NCBI RefSeq assembly: GCF_014199335.1 | Contig: NZ_JACIJI010000001.1 | Location: 620,001-684,000 of the forward strand | Source of the DNA: Stakelama sediminis | GTDB taxonomy: Bacteria; Pseudomonadota; Alphaproteobacteria; Sphingomonadales; Sphingomonadaceae | Direction: 5' to 3' | Length of the DNA stretch: 64,000 nt | In this document: positions 27,424-36,697 of the stretch, piece by piece | Layout of the letters: the number at the start of each line of letters is the position of its first letter | How positions within the stretch are numbered: the stretch's first letter is position 1 | Program-made: the position numbers and the translations under genes | The notes under the pieces: generated by a model | Databases searched by the model: none | What the model was told of the DNA's origin: nothing | The model's input: the letters and a program-made list of their open reading frames with translations, nothing else

Positions 27424-27557
27424 TCGATCCCGACCGGCAAAAGCTGATCCGTGCCCGGCAAAAGTCCCGCGCGCGCGTCATGGCACTGCTGCTGGGCGCG
27501 CTGGTCGTCCTGTTCTTCGCGATTTCGATCGTGAAAATGGCGTCCGGTACGCCGTGA
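27420..27557 (+). CDS. 45-residue single-helix protein in the cox operon (CoxF-like)
   Basis: 45 residues: a basic N-terminus ([15 protein letters not shown]) and one membrane helix (about 21-40). Both ends overlap neighbours (ATGA with ctaB, GTGA with ctaG), which strongly supports translation. A small membrane protein between ctaB and ctaG is common in alphaproteobacterial cox operons and is sometimes called CoxF; its role in assembly is not established. Too short for confident homology by eye. Confidence 0.8.
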   Translation: MIDPDRQKLIRARQKSRARVMALLLGALVVLFFAISIVKMASGTP

Positions 27558-28087
27558 CCCGCAACCAGCGCACGGCGGGGCTGTTTGCCGGCATCGCCGT
27601 CGCCATGCTTGCGCTGGCCTTTGCTTCCGTCCCGCTCTACCGCGCCTTTTGCCAGGTGACCGGCCTGAACGGCACCGTGCAGCGCGGCGCCGACGCCCCC
27701 GGCGCCACGGGACAGAAGGTCGCAGTCGCCTTCGACACCAATATCAGCCCGAAACTGCGCTGGCGGTTCGAACCCGAACAGCGGCGCGAACATATCGATG
27801 TCGGCGCGCGCGACATGGTGTTCTTCACCGCGCAGAACCTGACCGACCGGCCGCTGACGGGTACCGCGACGTTCAATGTCACGCCCGCGCGGGTCGGCAA
27901 ATATTTCAGGAAGATCGAATGTTTCTGCTTCACGCAGCAAACGCTGGCGGCACGGGAAAAAGTGCGCATGCCGGTCATCTTCTATGTCGATCCGCAGCTA
28001 TACAATGATCCCGACACGAACGACGTACGGGAAATCACGCTTTCCTACACATTTTATCCGGTGGATTCACAAGGCGGCACAAGTTAA
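27554..28087 (+). CDS. ctaG: cytochrome c oxidase assembly protein CtaG (Cox11 family)
   Basis: 177 residues from a GTG that overlaps the previous stop. It is an inner-membrane protein with one N-terminal helix (about 7-25) and a periplasmic immunoglobulin-like copper domain that delivers copper to CuB of subunit I. The CFCFTQQ copper motif is intact. Conserved [15 protein letters not shown] follows the helix, and LSYTFYPVD is at the C-terminus. Followed after 35 bases by ctaE. Confidence 0.96.
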   Translation: MTRNQRTAGLFAGIAVAMLALAFASVPLYRAFCQVTGLNGTVQRGADAPGATGQKVAVAFDTNISPKLRWRFEPEQRREHIDVGARDMVFFTAQNLTDRPLTGTATFNVTPARVGKYFRKIECFCFTQQTLAAREKVRMPVIFYVDPQLYNDPDTNDVREITLSYTFYPVDSQGGTS

Positions 28088-28122
28088 ACCATAGACAAAG
28101 ACAAAAGGGGACGAGGATCATC

Positions 28123-29019
28123 ATGGCCGGAGCCAAGAATCACGACTATCATATATTGGCGCCCAGCCCATGGCCCCTGATGGGGTCGATGGGCGCGCTG
28201 GTAATGACGTCCGGCGGCGTCATGTGGATGCACAAGGTGGCGTTCGGCACCTCGGTATTCTTCATCGGCCTGTTGCTGGTACTCGCCACCATGTTCTTCT
28301 GGTGGGCCGATGTGATCCGCGAGGCGCATCGCGGCGACCATACGCCGGTGGTGCAACTGCATTTCCGCTATGGCATGATCCTGTTCATTGCATCCGAAGT
28401 AATGTTCTTCGTCGGCTGGTTCTGGGCGTGGTTCGCCTTTGCGCTGTTCCCGACGCCGTTGCAGATCGTCGACGGCGCACCGCAGATCGCCGCGCTGGAG
28501 GCGACATGGCCGCCCAAAGGCCTGATCGTGATGAACCCCTGGGAACTGCCGCTGCTCAACACCTTCATCCTGTTATTGTCGGGCACGACGGTGACGTGGG
28601 CGCATCATGCGCTGATCCACGGCCAGCGCGGGGGTGAAAGAAAGGGGATCTGGGGCCTGATCGGCGTCGGCACCAATGACGGGCTGAAAAAGGGCCTGTG
28701 GCTGACGATCATACTGGGCCTCTGCTTCAGCTGCATTCAGGCGTATGAATATGCCCATGCGCCCTTCCCGTTCGGTACGTTCAACTATGCCTCGGTCTTC
28801 TTCATGGCGACGGGGTTTCACGGACTGCACGTCATTATCGGCACGATCTTCCTGATCGTCTGTTTGATCCGCGCCTATCGCGGCGACTTTACCCCGCGTC
28901 AGCATTTCGGGTTCGAGGCAGCCGCCTGGTACTGGCATTTCGTCGATGTCGTCTGGCTGTTCCTGTTCGTCTCCATCTATGTCTGGGGCGGCTGGGGCGC
29001 GCCGGTCCACGCCGGCTGA
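28123..29019 (+). CDS. ctaE: cytochrome c oxidase subunit III
   Basis: 298 residues with seven membrane helices. It stabilises the oxidase core and binds lipid. Conserved blocks [13 protein letters not shown] at the start, [27 protein letters not shown] and [23 protein letters not shown] at the end are all present. An AGGGGACGAGG purine run serves as ribosome site. DUF983 follows after 15 bases. Confidence 0.97.
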   Translation: MAGAKNHDYHILAPSPWPLMGSMGALVMTSGGVMWMHKVAFGTSVFFIGLLLVLATMFFWWADVIREAHRGDHTPVVQLHFRYGMILFIASEVMFFVGWFWAWFAFALFPTPLQIVDGAPQIAALEATWPPKGLIVMNPWELPLLNTFILLLSGTTVTWAHHALIHGQRGGERKGIWGLIGVGTNDGLKKGLWLTIILGLCFSCIQAYEYAHAPFPFGTFNYASVFFMATGFHGLHVIIGTIFLIVCLIRAYRGDFTPRQHFGFEAAAWYWHFVDVVWLFLFVSIYVWGGWGAPVHAG

Positions 29020-29034
29020 TCCGGCCGGGCGGGG

Positions 29035-29403
29035 ATGAGCGAACCGACACCCGCCGCCGTGGCGTTGAAGGGGCTGTGTCCGCGTTGCGGCGCGCACGGC
29101 CTTTTCGCCACGACTCTCGGCTTTGCACCGAAATGTCGCGCGTGCGGCCTTGATTTTTCGGCCTTCAATGTCGGTGACGGTCCTGCGGCGTTTCTGATCC
29201 TGATCTGGGGGGCGCTGATCTGTATTGGCGCCATTACGGTCGAACTGGTGTTCAGCCCGCCGATCTGGGTGCATATGCTGCTATGGATTCCGCTGACGCT
29301 GATCGGCGTGGTCGCGTCACTGCGCATGGCCAAGGCGCTGCTGCTCGCGCTCGAATATCGCAACGCCGCGCGCGAAGGACGGATCGCCCCGCCCGACGCA
29401 TGA
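29035..29403 (+). CDS. DUF983 membrane protein
   Basis: 122 residues. Two CxxC pairs at the N-terminus (LCPRCGAHGLF and KCRACGLDFS) form a zinc-ribbon-like unit, followed by two membrane helices (about 50-70 and 80-100). DUF983 proteins are habitually encoded between ctaE and SURF1 in Alphaproteobacteria, suggesting a role in oxidase assembly, possibly metal or redox handling; this is inference. The stop overlaps the SURF1 start (ATGA). Confidence 0.9.
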   Translation: MSEPTPAAVALKGLCPRCGAHGLFATTLGFAPKCRACGLDFSAFNVGDGPAAFLILIWGALICIGAITVELVFSPPIWVHMLLWIPLTLIGVVASLRMAKALLLALEYRNAAREGRIAPPDA

Positions 29404-30017
29404 AACGTATCCCGATCTTTTCGACGATCACCGTATTGCTGGCGGTGGGGCTGATGATCGGTCTGGGCGTCTGGCAGATTCAGCGCCTGCACTGGAAAGA
29501 GGCACTGCTGGCGCGCTACGCCGCCAATGAGCATAAATCCCCCATCCCCTTTCCGCAGGGGCCGGACCAGAGCACGCTCTTCCGCCCCGCCTATGCGACC
29601 TGCGCCAAAGCGGATAACTTCCGCCTTGAAGGTGCGGGCAATGCGGGGTTCCGCATGCTTGCCGATTGCCGACGCGCACGGGGCGGCGCAATGACGGTAC
29701 AGCTCGGCACCTCGCACGATCCGCAGGCTAAGACGCACTGGCCCGGCGGCACGGTAGAAGGATTTATCAGCCATGCGCCCACCCATCGCTTTCTGATCGA
29801 AACGATGCTCCACCCGCAGCCGCAGCCCCTGCTGCTGGTCGTCAGGACGCCGCCGCCGGGGCTGAACGCCAATCCCGGTCCCGACCTGAGTTCGGTGCCC
29901 AACAATCATCTGTCCTATGCGGTGCAGTGGTTCCTGTTCGCCACGATTGCGCTCGTCATCTATGCGCTGGCGCTGCGGCGGCGCTGGCGAATGCCGGACG
30001 GGCCGAAGCGTTCCTGA
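29400..30017 (+). CDS. SURF1 family oxidase assembly protein
   Basis: 205 residues, at the short end for the family. It has the SURF1 topology: an N-terminal helix ending LGVWQIQRLHWKEALLA, a periplasmic domain, and a C-terminal helix after NNHLSYAVQWFLFA. SURF1 helps insert haem a into subunit I. The ATG overlaps the DUF983 stop, fixing the start; the open frame upstream is a shadow. The central domain is diverged but the two terminal signatures are clear. Confidence 0.92.
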   Translation: MKRIPIFSTITVLLAVGLMIGLGVWQIQRLHWKEALLARYAANEHKSPIPFPQGPDQSTLFRPAYATCAKADNFRLEGAGNAGFRMLADCRRARGGAMTVQLGTSHDPQAKTHWPGGTVEGFISHAPTHRFLIETMLHPQPQPLLLVVRTPPPGLNANPGPDLSSVPNNHLSYAVQWFLFATIALVIYALALRRRWRMPDGPKRS

Positions 30018-30082
30018 CAAAAGGGAACTGCGGAAAACCGGGCTTGCCGCCCGCTTCCCCCGCCGCTAACGCGTTCGGCACT

Positions 30083-31486
30083 ATGCGCTATGTGAGTACC
30101 AGGGGGAATGCGCCCGTCCTCGATTTCGAGGGCGCGACGCTGGCGGGGCTGGCGGCCGATGGCGGCCTGTACGTGCCCGAACAATGGCCGCACTTTACCG
30201 CCGAGGAAATCGCGGAAATGGCGGGGCTGTCCTATGTCGAAACCGCGGTGCGGGTGATGGCGCCGTTTGTCGGCGACAGCCTGGACCGCGACACGCTCAC
30301 CCGGTTGTGCGAACAGGCCTATGCCGGGCGGTTCGCGCATGACGCGGTGACGCCGCTGGTGCAACTCGACCACCAGCACTGGCTGCTGGAACTGTTCCAC
30401 GGGCCGACACTGGCGTTCAAGGATGTGGCGCTGCAATTGCTGGGCCTGTTGTTCGAAACCTTCCTGCAACATCGCGACGAGCATCTGACGATTATCGGCG
30501 CGACCAGCGGCGACACCGGATCGGCGGCTATCGACGCGGTGGCGGGGCGTGAAGGGATTGACATCTTCATGCTGCATCCGCGCGGCCGGGTGTCGGATGT
30601 GCAGCGGCGCCAGATGACCACGGTGCTGTCGCCCAATGTCCACAACATCGCGATCGACGGCAATTTCGATCAGGCACAGGCGCTGGTGAAAGCGATGTTC
30701 AACGATCCCGGCTTTTCCGGGCGCTTCACCCTGTCGGCGGTCAATTCGATCAACTGGGCGCGGCTGATGGCGCAGATCGTTTATTATTTCTACGCCGCCG
30801 TCCGGCTGGGCGCGCCCGAATGCCCGGTCGCCTTTTCCGTGCCGACCGGCAATTTCGGCGATGTGTTCGCAGGCTATGTCGCAGCAAAGATGGGGCTGCC
30901 GGTCGCGAAGCTGATCGTCGCCACCAACATCAACGACATTCTGCACCGCGCGCTGACCAGCGGCGATTATTCCGCGGGAGAGGTGACGCCGACGGCCGCC
31001 CCGTCAATGGATATTCAGGTCAGTTCGAACTTCGAACGCCTGTTGTTCGACCTGAACGGGCGTGACGGCGCGGCACTGGCCGAGCAGATGCAGACGTTCG
31101 AGACAACTCGGGCAATCCGGCTGACCAACGCCCAGCGCGAAGGCGCGGCGAAGCTGTTCACCAGCGCCCGGATCGACCCCGACGATATGGCGCTGGCGAT
31201 GCGCCGGACCTGGGAACGGTCGGGCGAACTGGTCGATCCGCATACCGCCATCGGTCTGGCGGCGGCGCGGTCGGTCGATCTCGATCCCGCAATTCCCGTG
31301 GTGACGCTGGCGACCGCGCATCCGGCGAAGTTCCGCGATGCGGTCGAACGCTCCACCGGCACCCGCCCGATCCTGCCGTCGCGCATCGGCGATCTGTTCG
31401 AGCGCGAAGAGAAGTATGACGTGGTTCATGCGACCTTCGACGATGTGACCGCGCATATCGCCGAGCTCGCCACGCCAAAGGCATGA
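30083..31486 (+). CDS. thrC: threonine synthase
   Basis: 467 residues. It converts O-phosphohomoserine to threonine with PLP. The N-terminal MRYVSTRGNAPVLDFEGA block, the Schiff-base Lys113 in GPTLAFKDVALQ, and the phosphate-binding GATSGDTGSAA are present, and the length fits the long type. An upstream extension of the frame overlaps SURF1 and is rejected. It follows SURF1 after 65 bases and overlaps the methyltransferase start (ATGA), so the cox operon may read into amino acid synthesis, as in other sphingomonads. Confidence 0.96.
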   Translation: MRYVSTRGNAPVLDFEGATLAGLAADGGLYVPEQWPHFTAEEIAEMAGLSYVETAVRVMAPFVGDSLDRDTLTRLCEQAYAGRFAHDAVTPLVQLDHQHWLLELFHGPTLAFKDVALQLLGLLFETFLQHRDEHLTIIGATSGDTGSAAIDAVAGREGIDIFMLHPRGRVSDVQRRQMTTVLSPNVHNIAIDGNFDQAQALVKAMFNDPGFSGRFTLSAVNSINWARLMAQIVYYFYAAVRLGAPECPVAFSVPTGNFGDVFAGYVAAKMGLPVAKLIVATNINDILHRALTSGDYSAGEVTPTAAPSMDIQVSSNFERLLFDLNGRDGAALAEQMQTFETTRAIRLTNAQREGAAKLFTSARIDPDDMALAMRRTWERSGELVDPHTAIGLAAARSVDLDPAIPVVTLATAHPAKFRDAVERSTGTRPILPSRIGDLFEREEKYDVVHATFDDVTAHIAELATPKA

Positions 31487-32352
31487 AACTCGTCCAGCTT
31501 ATCGGCGAGCCCTGGGGCGATTACGGCCTGATCGACAGCGGGCACGGGCGCAAGCTGGAGCGTTACGGCACCTATCGCTTCATTCGCCCGGAACCGCAGG
31601 CCATGTGGGCGCCCGCACAGCCCGTATGGGACGCGCATGGCGAATTCGTCCCCGCATCCGATGCCGATGGCGGCGGGCGCTGGCATTTCGACAAGCCGGT
31701 GCCGGAGGAGGGCTGGCCGCTGGCATGGGATGCGGTGCGGTTCACCGCGCAGACCACACCGTTTCGCCATCTGGGATTTTTCCCCGACATGGCCCCGGTA
31801 TGGGAATGGATGCGCGCGCAGGTCGCCGATCTCGACGCGCCGCAGGTGATGAACCTGTTCGGCTATACCGGTGTCGGCACGCTGGCGATGGCGGCGACGG
31901 GCGCGCAGATGGTGCATGTCGATGCCTCCAAGAAATCGGTCGAGGCCGCGCGCGGCAACGCTGCGCTTTCCGGCATGACCGACGCGCCGATCCGCTGGCT
32001 GGTCGAGGATGCGGCGAAATTCACCGCGCGGGAGGTGCGGCGCGGGCGGCGCTATGACGGTATCCTGATGGACCCGCCCAAATATGGCCGCGGCCCCAAT
32101 GGCGAGGTGTGGAAACTGGAAGAGGCGCTGCCCGGCCTGATCGACGATGCGGTCAGGCTGCTCGACGGCGAATCACGCTTCCTGTTCCTGACCGTCTATG
32201 CCGTGCGGATGTCGGCGCTTGCCATCGGCGAGTTGCTGGCACAGGCCACCGCATCGCTGGGGGGGACGGTGGAAGCGGGCGAGCTGGGCGTGCGCGAGGA
32301 AGCGCGCGGACTGACGCTGCCGACCGCCATCTTCGCACGCTGGTCCAGATAA
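31483..32352 (+). CDS. class I SAM-dependent methyltransferase (RlmI/RlmK-like)
   Basis: 289 residues. The SAM-binding motif I is NLFGYTGVGTLAMAATGA (about 123-140), followed by VHVDASKKSVEAARGNA, and the catalytic-loop motif DPPKYGRGPNGEVWKL. This DPPK(F/Y) motif is typical of the rRNA cytosine-5 methyltransferase-like RlmI group, but the PUA domain is absent and the N-terminal 100 residues are different. Target unknown, probably RNA. The ATG overlaps the thrC stop. Confidence 0.85.
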   Translation: MKLVQLIGEPWGDYGLIDSGHGRKLERYGTYRFIRPEPQAMWAPAQPVWDAHGEFVPASDADGGGRWHFDKPVPEEGWPLAWDAVRFTAQTTPFRHLGFFPDMAPVWEWMRAQVADLDAPQVMNLFGYTGVGTLAMAATGAQMVHVDASKKSVEAARGNAALSGMTDAPIRWLVEDAAKFTAREVRRGRRYDGILMDPPKYGRGPNGEVWKLEEALPGLIDDAVRLLDGESRFLFLTVYAVRMSALAIGELLAQATASLGGTVEAGELGVREEARGLTLPTAIFARWSR

Positions 32353-32368
32353 ACCGCCTTCAAGCCGT

Positions 32369-32560
32369 TCAGGGTTGCTGCCCCTGTCTCGGCAGGTCGA
32401 TTTTCACGGCATGGGTCGGGACCGGCAGCGCGAGAATCGTGATGCCGCAGACAAGGCCGAACACCGCCCAGACATAGCGCTTGGCACGAAAATCCGAAAT
32501 ACCGCGCACGATGCAGAAGACGCTGACGGCCGCTGCGGCAATCGCCCAAAGCTGTGGCAT
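32369..32560 (-). CDS. small membrane protein, function unknown
   Basis: 63 residues from an ATG 17 bases after the PBP-activator stop. Two hydrophobic helices (about 5-20 and 28-46) are separated by the basic loop SDFRAKRY. The tail is polar. No family recognised. It is convergent with the methyltransferase gene. A longer reading of the frame (to 32755) runs through the upstream lipoprotein gene and is rejected. Confidence 0.55.
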   Translation of the reverse strand: MPQLWAIAAAAVSVFCIVRGISDFRAKRYVWAVFGLVCGITILALPVPTHAVKIDLPRQGQQP

Positions 32561-32577
32561 GACCACCCGCCTTTCGC

Positions 32578-33765
32578 CTATTGGAAGCTTCGGGGTGCCT
32601 GCGACACCACCACGGTCGAACCGTTGCGGATTTCCTGCACCTCCAGCGCGCGCTGTGCAACGCCGCCGCGATCGAAGCGGAACGCGCCGTCCAGCCCGAC
32701 AAAGCCGTCCTTGCTGTAGAGCATCGTTTCCGGGAACGGTGCGCCGAACTTCCATTCGCGCGCCAGCCGAACGGTCAGCAGCACCGAATCATAGGCGATG
32801 GTCGAAAGGCGGTACGGTGCCTTGCCGAAACGCGCATGATATTTGCGCGCATACTGGCGATAAAGGCCGTCGGAAACGCTGGCGAACCAGGCGCCGTTCA
32901 GTGCGGTGTTCGAGCCGACCGACGAATCGGTGTTCCACAATTCGGTGCCGAGAATACGGGCGCTCGCACTCGCGCCCTGCCGGATCACGGGTGCTGCCAG
33001 CACCGCGACATCGGCGCTGTCGGCAACCAGAATCGCCTGATAGGGCGAGGTATCGGGAATGCGATTGATCGCCGAAGCAATCGATTCGCGCGACCGGTCA
33101 TAGGGCTGGATCGAAACCACCTGCCCCTTGTCGGCGCGCACCGCACGCAGCAGCGCATCGGAGGCACGGTCGCCATACAGGCCGCGCGGAACGATGGCGG
33201 CGAACTGCGTAATCCCGGTCTGGGTCGCGTAATCGACGACACGCCGGATCGATTGCTGCGGCGTATAACCCATGATGAAGGTGCCGTTGCCCGCCACGCG
33301 CACATCGTTGGAATAGCTGAGCACCGGGACATGCGCGGCACTGGCGATCGGTGCCACGGCCTCTGCATTTTTCGACAGGAGCGGGCCGAGGATCAGGCCG
33401 TTGCCGTCCGCAATCGCCTTGCGCGCGGCGCTGGTGGCCCCCTGCGCGGTGTCATAGGTGGTGATTCGCACCGATGTGGCCTTGGTATCGAGCAGCGCGA
33501 GCTGGGTCGCATTGGCGAGGCTTTGCCCCACCCCGGCATTGGTTCCCGACAGCGGCACCAGCAGCGCGACGCGATGGCGGTCATGATCCTGCGGAATGCC
33601 CGGTTCGACCGGTACGGGTTTTGTCGGCTTCGGCGGCGGCGGTGGCGGCGGGGTGGAACCGCGCGGAATCAGCGTCGAACATCCGCTCAACACCATCGCG
33701 CCGGCCACTGCCAGAGCCTGCAGGACGCGTTTGCCCCGTTGCGGTTTCACTACAGCCTCTGCCAT
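32578..33765 (-). CDS. penicillin-binding protein activator-like lipoprotein (LpoA/periplasmic-binding fold)
   Basis: 395 residues. A lipoprotein signal (AMVLSGCSTL) leads to a Pro-rich stretch (eight prolines around 38-45) and a periplasmic-binding type 1 domain beginning HRVALLVPLSGTNAGVGQSLANA. This matches the C-terminal LpoA domain that activates PBP1A in enterobacteria; the alphaproteobacterial homologue lacks the N-terminal TPR part. It is divergent from rsmI, and this pairing with rsmI and yraN is conserved in Proteobacteria. Partnership with the PBP1A-type protein at 2.3 kb is a reasonable inference. Confidence 0.88.
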   Translation of the reverse strand: MAEAVVKPQRGKRVLQALAVAGAMVLSGCSTLIPRGSTPPPPPPPKPTKPVPVEPGIPQDHDRHRVALLVPLSGTNAGVGQSLANATQLALLDTKATSVRITTYDTAQGATSAARKAIADGNGLILGPLLSKNAEAVAPIASAAHVPVLSYSNDVRVAGNGTFIMGYTPQQSIRRVVDYATQTGITQFAAIVPRGLYGDRASDALLRAVRADKGQVVSIQPYDRSRESIASAINRIPDTSPYQAILVADSADVAVLAAPVIRQGASASARILGTELWNTDSSVGSNTALNGAWFASVSDGLYRQYARKYHARFGKAPYRLSTIAYDSVLLTVRLAREWKFGAPFPETMLYSKDGFVGLDGAFRFDRGGVAQRALEVQEIRNGSTVVVSQAPRSFQ

Positions 33766-33776
33766 GACAATCCCCT

Positions 33777-34610
33777 ATGCACGCTGAACCTACTCCCGGT
33801 CTCTATATCGTCGCCACGCCGATCGGCAATCTCGGTGATCTTTCCCCACGTGCCAGTGCGTTGCTGGCGCGGGCCGATGTGATCGCCGTCGAGGACAGCC
33901 GCGTTACCGCCGGTCTGCTCCGCCATATCGGTGTGAAGCGCCCAATGACACCCTATCATGACCATAATGCGGAACGGGTGCGGCCTGCATTAATCTCCCG
34001 CATGGCGCATGAAATTGTCGTGCTGGTGTCGGATGCGGGCACACCGCTGATCTCCGACCCCGGTTACAAGCTGGTGCGCGACGCGCGTGCGGCGGGCCAT
34101 GCGGTGACGACGATTCCCGGCCCGTGCGCCGCAATCGCCGCGCTGACGCTGGCGGGATTGCCGACCGACCGGTTTTTCTTTCTGGGCTTCCTGCCCGCAA
34201 AAGCGCAGGCGCGCGCGCAGGCGATTGCGGAGGTCGCCACGATTCGCGCAACGCTGGTCCTCTATGAATCGGGGCCACGACTGGCGGCGACGCTGGGCGC
34301 GCTTGCCGAGGGGCTGGGCGAACGCGAAGCGGCGGTCACACGTGAAATCACCAAGAAGTTCGAGGAATGCGTGACCGGCACGCTGGCAACGCTTGCCGAA
34401 CGCTATGCCGATGCACCGCCCAAAGGCGAGATCGTGATCGTTGTCGGACCGCCCGGCGAAGCGCCGCCCGCGACTCAGGCCGATGCCGATGCCGCGCTGA
34501 CCGAGGCGCTGACCCGCCTGCCCGCCTCCAAGGCCGCAGGCGAAGTCGCCCGCGCGCTGGGCCTCGACCGCAAGGCGCTCTACGCCCGCGCACTCGAACT
34601 CAAGCAATGA
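33777..34610 (+). CDS. rsmI: 16S rRNA (cytidine(1402)-2'-O)-methyltransferase
   Basis: 277 residues. It methylates the ribose of C1402 in 16S rRNA. The tetrapyrrole-methylase fold signatures are clear: LYIVATPIGNLGDLSPRA, VEDSRVTAGLL, HDHNAERV, LVSDAGTPLISDPGYKLV and GLPTDRFFFLGFLP. Only 11 bases separate its ATG from the divergent lipoprotein ATG, so promoters must overlap both genes. The stop overlaps the yraN start (ATGA). Confidence 0.96.
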   Translation: MHAEPTPGLYIVATPIGNLGDLSPRASALLARADVIAVEDSRVTAGLLRHIGVKRPMTPYHDHNAERVRPALISRMAHEIVVLVSDAGTPLISDPGYKLVRDARAAGHAVTTIPGPCAAIAALTLAGLPTDRFFFLGFLPAKAQARAQAIAEVATIRATLVLYESGPRLAATLGALAEGLGEREAAVTREITKKFEECVTGTLATLAERYADAPPKGEIVIVVGPPGEAPPATQADADAALTEALTRLPASKAAGEVARALGLDRKALYARALELKQ

Positions 34611-34963
34611 CAGTGCGGCGGCAGACGGCGGAACGGCGCGGACGACAGGGAGAGAATATTGCCGCATGGTTCCTGCGGCTGAAAGGCTGGCGCATCCTCG
34701 CCAAACGCGTGCGCACCCCGGCGGGGGAGGTCGATCTGGTGGCGAAGAAACGCGGGCTGGTTGCTTTTGTCGAGGTGAAGACCCGCACGACGCAACGCGC
34801 CCTCGACCTTGCCATCGACGAGCGGCGACTGGCGCGTGTGGCGGCGGCGGCGGAAATCCTGACCCCGCGCTATGCCCCGAACGGAGAGGATGTGCGGATC
34901 GACGTGATCCTGATCGCGCGGGGAATGCCGCCGCGCCATATCGAGAATGCGTGGATCGGGTGA
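34607..34963 (+). CDS. YraN family (UPF0102) endonuclease-like protein
   Basis: 118 residues. The ATG overlaps the rsmI stop, setting the start. It has the restriction-endonuclease-like core GEVDLVAKKRGLVAFVEVKTR, containing the E-x-D and E-V-K catalytic pattern, and an N-terminal RRGRQGENIAAWFL. The family is widely distributed next to rsmI; a role in DNA processing or recombination is suspected but unproven. Confidence 0.92.
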   Translation: MTVRRQTAERRGRQGENIAAWFLRLKGWRILAKRVRTPAGEVDLVAKKRGLVAFVEVKTRTTQRALDLAIDERRLARVAAAAEILTPRYAPNGEDVRIDVILIARGMPPRHIENAWIG

Positions 34964-35000
34964 CAAGCGCAGGGATCGTCCCTACTTCTCCGCTCAAGTC

Positions 35001-35055
35001 GTCATGCCGATGAAAGTCGGCATCTCTTGCCGCATGAGACACCAGCTTTCGCTGG
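35001..35055. repeat. GTCAT-headed double-hairpin repeat, copy 2
   Basis: GTCAT is followed by ATGCCGA-TGAAAG-TCGGCAT (35004-35023), then a 18-base spacer and a second stem CCAGC-TTTC-GCTGG (35042-35055). It lies between yraN and gshB. The upstream in-frame ATG of gshB lies in this element, so the downstream start is preferred. Confidence 0.6.
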
Positions 35056-35077
35056 GGTGACGGAAAAGGAGACCATA

Positions 35078-36040
35078 ATGCCGCTTACCGTCGCCGTTCA
35101 GATGGACCCGCTCGACAGCATCAACATCGCGGGCGATTCGTCCTTTGCGCTGATGCTGTCGGCACAGGCACGCGGGCACCGGTTGTTCTATTATCCGCCG
35201 GAAGCGCTCAACTATGCCGATGGCCGCGTCTGGGCAAAGGCATGGCCGGTCAGCGTGCAGCGCGTGAAAGGCGACCATTTCACGCTGGGCGAGCCGCAAA
35301 GCCTCGATCTGGGCGAAGAGGCCGATGTCGTGCTGATGCGGCAGGACCCGCCCTTCGACCTCGGCTATATCACCGCCACCCACCTGCTGGAGCGGATTGC
35401 CGACCGGACACTGGTGGTCAACGATCCGGCCAGCGTGCGCAATGCACCCGAAAAGGTCTTCGTCCTCGACTATGCGCGCTTCATGCCGCCGACGCTGATT
35501 ACCCGCAGCTATGAAGAGGCAAAGGCGTTTCTGGCCAAGCACGGCTCGATCGTGGTCAAGCCGCTGCACGGCAATGGCGGCAAGGCGATTTTCAAGATCG
35601 ATGCGGACGGACAGAATCTCTCTTCGCTGATGGAAGTGTTCAACACCGCCTGGCGCGAGCCGCATATGGTGCAGGCCTTCCTTCCCGACATTGCGCAGGG
35701 CGACAAGCGGATCGTGCTGGTGGACGGCGCAGTGGCGGGCGCGATCAACCGCCTGCCGGGCAAGGGGGAGATTCGTTCCAACCTCGCGGTCGGCGGATCG
35801 GCGGAAAAGACGGAACTGACCGAAACCGAACGCGAAATCTGTGCCGCACTCGGCCCGGAACTGAAACGGCGCGGGCTGATCTTTGTCGGCATCGACGTGA
35901 TCGGCGGCAAGTGGCTGACGGAAATCAACGTCACCTCCCCCACCGGGATCGTCGCCATCGACAATTTCGACGGCACCGATACCGCAGGCATGATCTGGGA
36001 CGCAATCGAGCGGCGTGTGGCCGAACAATCGGGCGGCTGA
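35078..36040 (+). CDS. gshB: glutathione synthetase
   Basis: 320 residues. It adds glycine to γ-glutamylcysteine. The ATG at 35078 follows AAAAGGAGA and gives MPLTVAVQMDPLDSI, the conserved start. ATP-grasp elements include KPLHGNGGKAIFKI, the flexible loop, and INVTSPTGIVAIDNFDG near the C-terminus with magnesium ligands. Glutathione links to the glyoxalase and zeta GST genes elsewhere in the window only by pathway. Alphaproteobacterial order rsmI-yraN-gshB is conserved. Confidence 0.97.
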   Translation: MPLTVAVQMDPLDSINIAGDSSFALMLSAQARGHRLFYYPPEALNYADGRVWAKAWPVSVQRVKGDHFTLGEPQSLDLGEEADVVLMRQDPPFDLGYITATHLLERIADRTLVVNDPASVRNAPEKVFVLDYARFMPPTLITRSYEEAKAFLAKHGSIVVKPLHGNGGKAIFKIDADGQNLSSLMEVFNTAWREPHMVQAFLPDIAQGDKRIVLVDGAVAGAINRLPGKGEIRSNLAVGGSAEKTELTETEREICAALGPELKRRGLIFVGIDVIGGKWLTEINVTSPTGIVAIDNFDGTDTAGMIWDAIERRVAEQSGG

Positions 36041-36085
36041 CCGCATGGCGATGAACCCTTAACCCCGTCTGGACGTTCGATTTTC

Positions 36086-36694
36086 ATGGGACACTGGATC
36101 GTCGGACTGATCGCCGCAGGCGGATATTGGGGTATCGCGCTGCTGATGGCGCTGGAAAATATCATCCCGCCCATCCCTTCCGAACTGATCATGGGGCTGG
36201 GTGGCATTGCGGCATCGCGCGGGCATATGGATCTGGTGCTGCTGACCATCGCGGGCACCGTCGGTACCGTGGTCGGCAACTGTTTCTGGTACTGGGTCGG
36301 GCGCAAGGTCGGCTATAAGCGCCTGAAACCCTTTATCGACCGCTGGGGCCGGTGGCTGACGGTCGACTGGTGCGATGTCGAGCGCGCCTATCGCTTTTTC
36401 CGCAAACATGGCGGCTGGATGGTCTTCGTCTGCCGCTTTCTGCCGACATTCCGCACGATGATCTCCCTGCCCGCCGGGCTGGTGGCGATGCCGTTCTGGC
36501 GCTTTGTGGTGTGGACCGCGGCGGGAAGCGCGATCTGGAACGCATTCCTCGTCTGGGCCGGGTACACGCTGGGCAGGCAGTTCACCGAAATCGACAAGGT
36601 GGTCGGCCCGGTCACCATCGCTTCGATCGCACTGATCGTGCTGTGGTATCTCTATCGCATTTTCACCTGGAAACCGACCGCGCAACAGGCATGA
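36086..36694 (+). CDS. DedA family membrane protein
   Basis: 202 residues with about four to five membrane or re-entrant helices. The re-entrant acidic motif ENIIPPIPSELIMGLGG and the basic motif VCRFLPTFRTMISLPAGLVAMPFWRF are diagnostic. DedA proteins act as lipid scramblases/flippases, including undecaprenyl-phosphate recycling, or affect membrane potential. It follows gshB after 45 bases and converges with xerC, four bases apart. Confidence 0.93.
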   Translation: MGHWIVGLIAAGGYWGIALLMALENIIPPIPSELIMGLGGIAASRGHMDLVLLTIAGTVGTVVGNCFWYWVGRKVGYKRLKPFIDRWGRWLTVDWCDVERAYRFFRKHGGWMVFVCRFLPTFRTMISLPAGLVAMPFWRFVVWTAAGSAIWNAFLVWAGYTLGRQFTEIDKVVGPVTIASIALIVLWYLYRIFTWKPTAQQA

Positions 36695-36697
36695 CGA